Source of the DNA: Litsea cubeba
Taxonomy: Eukaryota > Streptophyta > Magnoliopsida > Laurales > Lauraceae
Direction: 5' to 3'
Length of the DNA: 64,000 bases
Assembly: GCA_012931725.1 (NCBI GenBank)
Contig: CM022950.1
Location: 57,202,663 to 57,266,662, forward strand
Part shown: positions 57,213 through 64,000 of the stretch, piece by piece
Position numbering within the stretch: the first letter of the stretch is position 1
How the letters are laid out: each line of letters starts with the position of its first letter
Notes under the pieces: model-generated
Database searches by the model: none
What the model saw: only the letters and a program-made list of their open reading frames with translations
Told to the model about the DNA's origin: nothing
Position numbers and translations under genes: made by a program

Positions 57213-58415
57213 ATGTCTCTGAGGCCGAACGAGAGGACGGAGGTCCGCCGCAACAGGTACAAGGTCGCGGTCGATGCGGACGAAGGCAGGAGGAGGCGAG
57301 AGGATAACATGGTGGAGATACGGAAGAATCGGAGGGAAGAGAGCTTGCAGAAGAAGCGTAGAGAAGGAATGCAGCAGGCCCAGCAATTCCCTGAGCTGGG
57401 TCAGGCATCCAACATCGCCAAGAAGGTATGAAGGATTGATGGGTTTTGACTTTTGATCAAGGGTTAGGGTTTTATGATTGTGGTCGAGCTATGGTTAGGG
57501 TTTAAGATTAGGGTTTTGGTTTCTTCATTTGTTTTGTGGCTTGATTAGTGTTCTCTTGCATTGATGATTTGGAATAGAAATTAGGGTTTTAGTGTTGAGA
57601 GATGATTCCATTCTGCAGCCTTGATCGGACCGGCTCATGTCAGTGAGCCTGTGTGTAGGGATTACCCCAACTGTTACTCGTATTGGACTGACATGAACTG
57701 TTGGATTAATCATGTGAACGTTTTGTATTTCTCTGATTCAAATGAAATTTAAGACAATTACTACGCAGAAGAGCCTGTGCGCGATATGAGATTATTTGTT
57801 GTTGGTTTTTGGATTGTTATCATTACTGTTATTATTAGTTAATTTTGTTTTTCAATTCTTGCAGTTGGAGAGTCTACCTGCGATGGTGGCGGGCATGTGG
57901 TCAGATGATGCTACTCTGCAGCTTGAAGCAACCACGCAGTTCCGGAAGTTGCTTTCAATTGGTACAGATCCATTTTGATTTTTATAGAGTTGGACTTGTT
58001 TATGCAACTTCTTGTTTGTGTGAATTAATAGTGGTTTGTCTGATTTTGTTGTAACTAGAGCGGAATCCTCCAATAGAAGAAGTTATCACCTCGGGGGTTG
58101 TACCTCGTTTTGTTGAGTTTCTCATGAGGGAGGATTTTCCGCAGCTTCAGGTCTGGAGTCGATGCTATCATTTTTTTGTCTTACCTTACCTTTTTTTCTT
58201 GTTAAATTGGATTAGAGAGCCTTTTTTTTTTAATTCTATCATAATTTCTGAGACTTGAGTATGTGCTATGGAACTTTGAGTAGTTTGAAGCAGCTTGGGC
58301 TCTCACAAACATTGCTTCTGGGACATCTGAGCACACAAAGGTTGTAATTGATCATGGAGCTATTCCAATCTTTGTGAAGCTTCTTGGTTCTCCAGGTGAT
58401 GAAGTCCGTGAACAG
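57213..58415 (+). CDS. IMPA: Importin subunit alpha, 5' part (4 exons)
   Basis: Adaptor that binds nuclear localisation signals and, through its IBB domain, importin-beta for nuclear import. Exons: 57213-57425, 57865-57961, 58059-58150, 58284-58415, all with GT-AG borders and consistent phases, open throughout. Exon 1 (71 codons, MSLRPNERTEVRRNRYKVAV) is the basic, Arg-rich IBB domain. Exon 2 begins LESLPAMVAGMWSDD. Exon 3 reads ERNPPIEEVITSGVVPRFVE. Exon 4 is ARM-repeat sequence, FEAAWALTNIASGTSEHTKV and IPIFVKLLGSPGDEVREQ. The full protein is usually about 530 residues. Only about 178 are here, and the next exon (expected AVWALGNVAGDSP) is not found before the window ends. The first ATG was chosen because it starts the conserved N-terminus. 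Likely functional. Confidence 0.93.
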
Positions 58416-60956
58416 GTATATCTTATGAATTAAATTCTTGGTTGGAGTATGGATGGTTTATATCATTATATGTGTCTCTAATTGCCAATTTATGGTGGAA
58501 CTGGTTTCCCCATTTGGATTGCAGCATGGATAACAGGTGCTGCAATATGTTGTTGTTGTTTTCCCTGTTACTTTACTAGAGACTGAAATTCTCATGCCTT
58601 CACTCACCCCGTGATCTCCCTAATATGTTGCCTCTATTCTGTTGCCTTTTCTTTTGGTAATTTTTTTCAGTTATCAATAGAAAGTTCAATTTAGTATGGA
58701 GCTGAGATTTTCCATCACTTGGGCAGAGAGAACGGTTGTGAAATTCTGTTCTTCCAGATGACTTTGCTGGTTCAGTTAGCAGACCGAACCAAATCGCCCC
58801 CTTGAAACTTATTTGCTGTTCTGGCCAAAATCCAGAATTTTGCATTTTGTCCGATATGGCCGAAATCCAGAATTGGAAGGCCCGAAAGCCCCCTTTCTTC
58901 CCCCTTTCTTCCTTTAATACACCTCTAGGTCAATACTTGAGGAGTGGAACCCACATTGGTGCCAGATGCAATACGGTTCAAGAAGAAGAGGGCCCATCCA
59001 CCAAGGAACCTTCTATTGATGTGATTTCCTTCATTAGATTCGTAATTTTGAGTGATTTGAATTAATCAGAGAGATTTTAGCAAATCCTGTGGAGCAATTA
59101 TGTAATAATCCTGTTTCCTTAATTAGGCTGCTCCTCTATTATTTATAGAGAAGGGCTCTTGCTGTTTGGCATGCTATTGAAATTAAAAATACAGAGTATT
59201 GTCGTGACTTTTCTTGGGTATTCTCCTCTTTCTGGCCTGAGGGCTTAGTTTGAGGGCTCGATCACACTGTTGGAGGTGTCGATCTTCGTTGATCGTGGCT
59301 GGGGCTGCACCAGTGCCCACCCCATTGAAAATCTGAGCCACAAACTAATATAAGAAAAAATGGGCCTAGCAATATTTGGGCCCTAAACTGAAATAAAAGA
59401 TGTCCCACTAATACATGGGCCATAGCACCACTAAAAAAAAATGGGCCCTAGCCAAATTTCACAAAAATAGGCCCAGGCCAAATTTTTAATAAGAAAATTG
59501 TAAAAGAAATCCATGAAATTTAGCAATCTTTGAAAAAAAATCGAATAAAATCTCAGATCTTAATTCTCACCCCTGTATAAATAACACATTGCATTATTGA
59601 TTTAGCAGAATAAATAAAATGTGTCAAATGTTATTTTTTAACTTTTAGTATTTGTTATATAATATATATTTTTATTTTTATTTTTATTTTTTTGAAACTT
59701 AACTCCGAAATGTTTCGCCGAAATTCTGAATCAGCTGAGACATTTCAGTTTGGTGGCCAAATTGAAATGAAGTCTGAAATAAAACTCTCAACTATGGCAG
59801 AAAGGCATTCATTATGTACATATGATTTTTTTAGATTTGATATAGTTTTGATGGTTTTATCTGATTCTTTTAATTTTTTATCATTATTCATCATTTCCTG
59901 TAGAAATTAAAGGATCATTTATCAATTAGCAATGTTGTGCATCATGAAAAGATGAATATACATTATATCGAACACTAATTTAGTAAAAATTATGGATCAG
60001 TTTCATCCAGGGATATAAAATTAATAGTCATTCCGTAATTCAGAATCTCAGGAGTTTAAAGAGATGTAAAATTTTGCCATAGGGCTGCAAATGGACTGGT
60101 CTTGGGCATGTGAAACCTAAAGCCTGAATCTGCCTGGCTTGAAAAGACTTGCCCTATTTTTTAAAAGATTCAGGCCTGGCGGGCAATTTTGACAACCCTA
60201 ATTATTAGATGAGTTTAAAATATATATACTGATTGTGTGGGTTGACTCCTTATTAGATGATGACAAAAAATATCTAGCACCAGTCTTCATTTTGCTTTTT
60301 GAGCCACCTCAAAGTCGTTGCCATCACCAAAAACATCATGAGTTTCCTTAGTAGATAATTTTGGGCATTTTTAATGGAATTTGAAAAGCCTAAACCACCA
60401 TACTATATTATTCCTGTTCATATTCTGACTTTGAAGGAATTCAGATATCTCAATAATGCAATGCATTTGGGTGTGCCTGTCACTCAGGTAACCCCGCCTA
60501 CATGGACACCTGTGCCCATATTAGGAGAGTAATGTCCAGAATTTTACTCCAATAATTAGGAGAGTACTGTGCTTATATTATATTCTTTAACAATGCAATT
60601 ACCAAGATGTACTATCATTAGCATCCAGGCTGCTCATGACATGATGTAATGATATTGCGGCGTTCTTTTTCCACGATACGTGACAGTTTAAAAATATTGC
60701 AATTTCATCTAATAGTGGCACATGTATGCAGCCTCATTTCTTCATTAGTTCGTTATATTCTTTTGAGATTTTGGAACTTGGATGCTCAGTTTATAAACTG
60801 CGCTTTGTATGTGTGTTAAAACTTGCCTTTTGTAATCATATGCAAACTGTGTGATTTTATTTAGTGTGTTTTTTAGATGTACTCTGTACTAACCGAAATG
60901 GACGGATCTGTTTGTGTTATTTGTCTTGCTATTGTTTCTACTTTCGCTAGTGTTGT
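58416..60956 (+). other. Importin-alpha intron 4, first part
   Basis: Begins at GTATAT. No importin exon recognised. Holds ordinary AT-rich DNA, GGGCC-rich words at about 59330-59480 and T/A runs near 59660-59690. The open frame at 58802-59065 has no recognised motif and is probably chance. Confidence 0.6.
60084..60200. mobile_element. Possible small hAT-type MITE
   Basis: TAGGGCTGCAAATGG on the left and, inverted, TTAGGGTTGTCAAAATTG on the right resemble hAT ends (TAGGGNTG). About 115 bp. The flanks give no clear 8-bp duplication. Confidence 0.35.
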
Positions 60957-61260
60957 AAATGAGTCAAGCTGAGCTAAGCTTCATTTTGCTTGAGCTCAAC
61001 TTTTACTTGCACAGAAAATGTCAAGCTCAAGCGTGACTCTCATTGGGACCTTTGCAACTCGAGCTCTAGCTCAGCTCATTATAGCATTCACCTTGAGCTG
61101 AGCCTGAGCTTAGCTCACATAACATATGAGACTGAGCTCAGTTATGCTCAACCTAGCTGATTTCAAAAATTAAATGCCTTACTTGAAATGTAGATCAAGC
61201 TCAAATTTGAGCCTGGGCTTGCTCAAAAACTGTAGCTTGGGTTCAAGCTAATTTTATTTT
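60957..61260. repeat. GAGCTCA-rich degenerate repeat
   Basis: Dense AGCTCAAG, TGAGCTGAGC, GAGCTCA and CTTGAGCTC words, many on both strands, over 300 bp. No coding potential. It lies in the importin-alpha intron. Confidence 0.75.
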
Positions 61261-61329
61261 GCTTTTAGGTGTTGTGATATAAATTGGTAAACAATGTGAC
61301 AAAGTACTCAAATTCTTATTGGGCTGACA

Positions 61330-61500
61330 TCAAACTTCAACAATAATCAAGTGAACAAAAGAAAGAAAAAAACAAAAAAACAAAAAGAGAAATAATCAAA
61401 AATAAAATCAAAGGTAAGTGAAATAAGAGAAAGAACAGTCAAGAACCAAATCTTGAAAAAAAAAGAAAAGAAAAAAAAGAAAGAAACTACAAGAAAGATG
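61330..61500. repeat. A-rich low-complexity segment
   Basis: AAGAAAGAAAAAAACAAAA-type sequence on the + strand. The minus-strand frame is FFFSFFF low complexity. Confidence 0.85.
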
Positions 61501-61606
61501 TTAGTGGATTTTGATAACATAAAGAGCGGTCTCAATTAATCTGGACTTGTGTGAGAAATGTTAACATAATGAGGTAATTCTGTAGTTAATGGAAGTACAA
61601 AGTTGA

Positions 61607-62553
61607 TGCGGACGGCGGATTGAGGTGCGGAGTGTGGTAGATGGAGATGGAAGATGGATGGGGTAGGTCACGCTTCAGACTTGAAAATCTTGGCCTCACG
61701 CCAAACTCCAATTTCTTCCATCAAATTTCTTTCGTAGCAGGAGGAAGAAGAAGAGAGCAAGAGCACTCAATATATATATTTTTTCATTAATGAAATCCAA
61801 ATAGCCTAGGAGGCTTTACATTGCTTAAGTAGGAGAAAACAAAGCCCTAGGGCATGTTTGTGTAACACTTTTCCGCAGAAAAGTGGATGGTTTTTCATGG
61901 AAAATCCATGTTTCAAGCGTTTGGTACGGAACAATTCCACGGAAACGCTTTCCTGCCTCATTAGCATTTTCCTTGATAATGGTGGAAATGAGTTTCCCAT
62001 GGGGGTATGGGAAATGGATTTTCTCAGAAAACTTCTCCCACTTTTCCTCACTCTTGTCCATTTCAACCCTAAACTCTACAACTCTTTCATTTTTTATTTC
62101 TTTCAATAAATTATTATTTAATATTGAATAAATAATATACATGTTATGTTGTTTTTCTTCAAAAAATTATTTCACCAAATAAGAAAATTTCATTTTCTAT
62201 AAGGAATCCACAGTCGCACCAAACAACATTAGCACCAATTCAATGAGGAAATTTTTTTTGCACCAAACATAAATTTCTAAATTCTACGGAAATTATTTTC
62301 CAAGGTTTCCATTTCTATGGAATTTGCTGACGTGCCAATTTTCTCTTTCCGCGGAAAGGGTGCATACACAAACGTGCCCCTAAAGTTAATATGGACCATC
62401 CAAAGTCCAAACACATTGATGGCAAGGATTAAAACACCCAATCTACTTAAAACTTAAACAATGAAATAAAAACAACTCTAAATAGACTAAAGATAGCTGG
62501 GCTGGGCCCAAAGGTGGGTTGGCCCATGTGGACCACAGGTTTGTCCTGCATCA
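61607..62553. mobile_element. Probable solo LTR (947 bp), TSD GTTGA
   Basis: Starts TGCGGACGGCGGATTG, ends TTTGTCCTGCATCA, flanked by GTTGA at 61602-61606 and 62554-62558. No gag/pol and no partner LTR. It carries a nested TIR element (61850-62380) that accounts for more than half its length, so the original LTR was only about 415 bp. Confidence 0.7.
61850..62380. mobile_element. MITE nested in the solo LTR
   Basis: The left end GGGCATGTTTGTGTAACAC and, inverted, the right end GGGGCACGTTTGTGTATGCA continue into TTTCCGC(A/G)GAAA on both sides, a TIR of about 35 bp. TA flanks both ends, consistent with a TA or TAA-type duplication. Interior GTTTGGTACGG and CGCACCAAAC words. No transposase. Confidence 0.75.
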
Positions 62554-62558
62554 GTTGA

Positions 62559-62864
62559 GTAAAGAATGCGTGGATATAGGTGGGGCCTACTAGTCCCATT
62601 ATTTTCAACGAGGGCCTAATGGATTATCTATTTATAAAAAAAGATCGGCCTCAGTCAAAGTTGCTGGATCAAGGACAATGACTTCAAACCACTTACGGAT
62701 ATGGAATGTCCCTGGCCTTTCATTGTATGGTAATGCACGCCTTTTTTGGAGCACCCAGTCCACCCACCCCCTAACGCTCACTCTACCCTTGTGTGGTTTG
62801 GCACTCACCACAATATTGACACGTTGAGACTTCTTACTCATTGCTGCATAGGGAACATAATGAT
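62559..62864. other. Gene-free intron DNA
   Basis: No feature recognised. The short minus-strand frame at 62632-62841 has no motif I can name. Confidence 0.45.
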
Positions 62865-63702
62865 TCTAACACTATTATAATATATTAAAGCCCAAGGTTT
62901 TCGTTTCAATTAATATTGTTAGTTATAATTTTGACCGTAGTTACTTTCCTTCTTTTTCAAATCTTGCATGTTCTCTTTCCACCCCCCAACTTCTAACTTC
63001 TTATGTAACTCTTCATTATCTCATATAACCACTCTTAACTACTTTGTATTTGAAAACTTTTATGTTTGTCTCTTACTGCAAATATGCATTTTCAAGAGTT
63101 TGAATTCTCTGTTGTCTCCTTCCTCACTCGGAGTTGAATTTTTCTTTCTCCTTCCTCACTCGAAGTCTAAGAAATGGTTGTGAAGATTAATGGTATAATT
63201 TTCTTTCCTGCAATTTGTCTAAGATGATTTTGTGGCTTGCAATCCTTGCAATTTCTTATTTATATTCAATTACATTAGCCATGTATCTTGGACATCGATT
63301 TAGAAACTATATTAACACACATGAATCTTAATATGTATAACCATTTTATTCCCAATCAGACAAAACATAACAAATGATTAAATTAATTCTCGAGTAATAA
63401 GTTTTAAAATTTTAATTTTACAACTTTTGAAACAAATTTATATTAATTTCTTATTTTTATATAACTTCTACATTGTTCTATTATACGTTTTCTCATTTTT
63501 GAACATCAACATCATTCACATTTTAGTTATGATCAATTTTATTTCGTGTTTGAGAAAGAATATGCTATAATCTAAACACAAAATCTAAATAACTCAATAT
63601 GCTTTAAATTATAAAATTAGAAATTTTATAAAAAAAATAAACAACTATTATTTATTCTCACAAGTCATATTGTCCGTGCTAAGCATGTGCACGTTTTGCT
63701 AG
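62865..63702 (+). mobile_element. Helitron-like element, plus strand (candidate)
   Basis: 5' TCTAACACTATTATAATATA then TTAAAGCCCAAGG; 3' CCGTGCTAAGCATGTGCACG (hairpin), then TTTTGCTAG. Both ends resemble the element at 917-1737 in opposite orientation. The base after CTAG is C rather than T, so the exact 3' boundary is uncertain. No coding content. Confidence 0.4.
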
Positions 63703-64000
63703 CTATTATTTATTATAGTGGAAGGTTTTCAATCTAACACCGTGATTATCATCCATTTTCCATGGAGTTGTCCTATAATGAGGGGGCACACCTAATGGGC
63801 GAGGTGAGCACTTATGACAATGCATTGACAGGCCAAAGTTTCATGCAGGAAATGACAACTACTTTAGTTGGATACATTTTTATGCCTTGCCCAATTTCAA
63901 TCTCGAAATGACAAAAAAATGTAAAGATTTTTAATTTAGGGAATAAGCATCCAATTGCTTCCTCCTTTTTTTTAGCTACATACACTATTAGATTTATGAC
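63703..64000. other. Gene-free DNA to window end
   Basis: Presumed continuation of importin-alpha intron 4. No exon seen. Confidence 0.5.

Noticed and set aside
59155..59180. GCTGTTTGGCATGCTATTG as the next importin-alpha exon (AVW...)
   Set aside because: The frame continues HAIEIKN rather than ALGNVAGDS, there is no acceptor, and stops follow.
61347..61535. Minus-strand FFFSFFF-rich ORF
   Set aside because: Low-complexity A-rich DNA.

Overview
This is nuclear DNA from a flowering plant. Genes are split by GT-AG introns, the background is AT-rich, and most of the window is built from plant transposon families (LINEs, LTR elements, Helitrons, hAT, CACTA, Mutator-like). The only clearly healthy host gene is a plant importin-alpha. 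I cannot fix the species from the sequence.

Layout, left to right. 0-3 kb holds a LINE remnant, a Helitron-like element and a TIR element. 3.5-9.9 kb is a CBP60-type calmodulin-binding protein gene on the + strand. Its exon order is preserved, but it is damaged by frameshifts, a duplicated exon/intron block and a 1.36-kb hAT-like insertion with a perfect 8-bp target duplication. 10-20 kb is gene-poor, with a CT microsatellite, TIR elements and two exon-like scraps, one resembling a TGA-type bZIP factor. 20.4-26.0 kb is a pile of related Helitrons on the minus strand, abutting head to tail.

26.7-35.4 kb is a layered retroelement nest. A LINE with a 17-bp target duplication carries a probable solo LTR, and a second LINE is interrupted by a perfect solo LTR (TSD AGAGG) and a SINE-like insert. 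35.4-37.1 kb looks like transferred mitochondrial DNA. 37.5-42.9 kb holds another solo LTR and a complete two-LTR element that carries only gag plus several tandem arrays.

43.0-49.75 kb is a 6.7-kb non-autonomous CACTA element that contains two adjacent LRR exons of a SERK/BAK1-type receptor kinase with their intron (Pack-CACTA). An F-box pseudogene follows at 49.8-51.0 kb. 52.8-55.7 kb is a long-TIR Mutator-like element carrying a rearranged mTERF gene and an array built on GGATATCC (Pack-MULE). The importin-alpha gene starts at 57,213. Four exons are visible. The rest must lie beyond the right edge, behind an intron of at least 5.6 kb that holds a solo LTR with a nested MITE and a Helitron-like element.

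The genes do not form an operon or pathway. The main interest is the transposon stratigraphy and the host-gene fragments carried inside two DNA transposons. Coordinates, motifs and target duplications were read by eye. Family names rest on remembered motifs, not on database searches.
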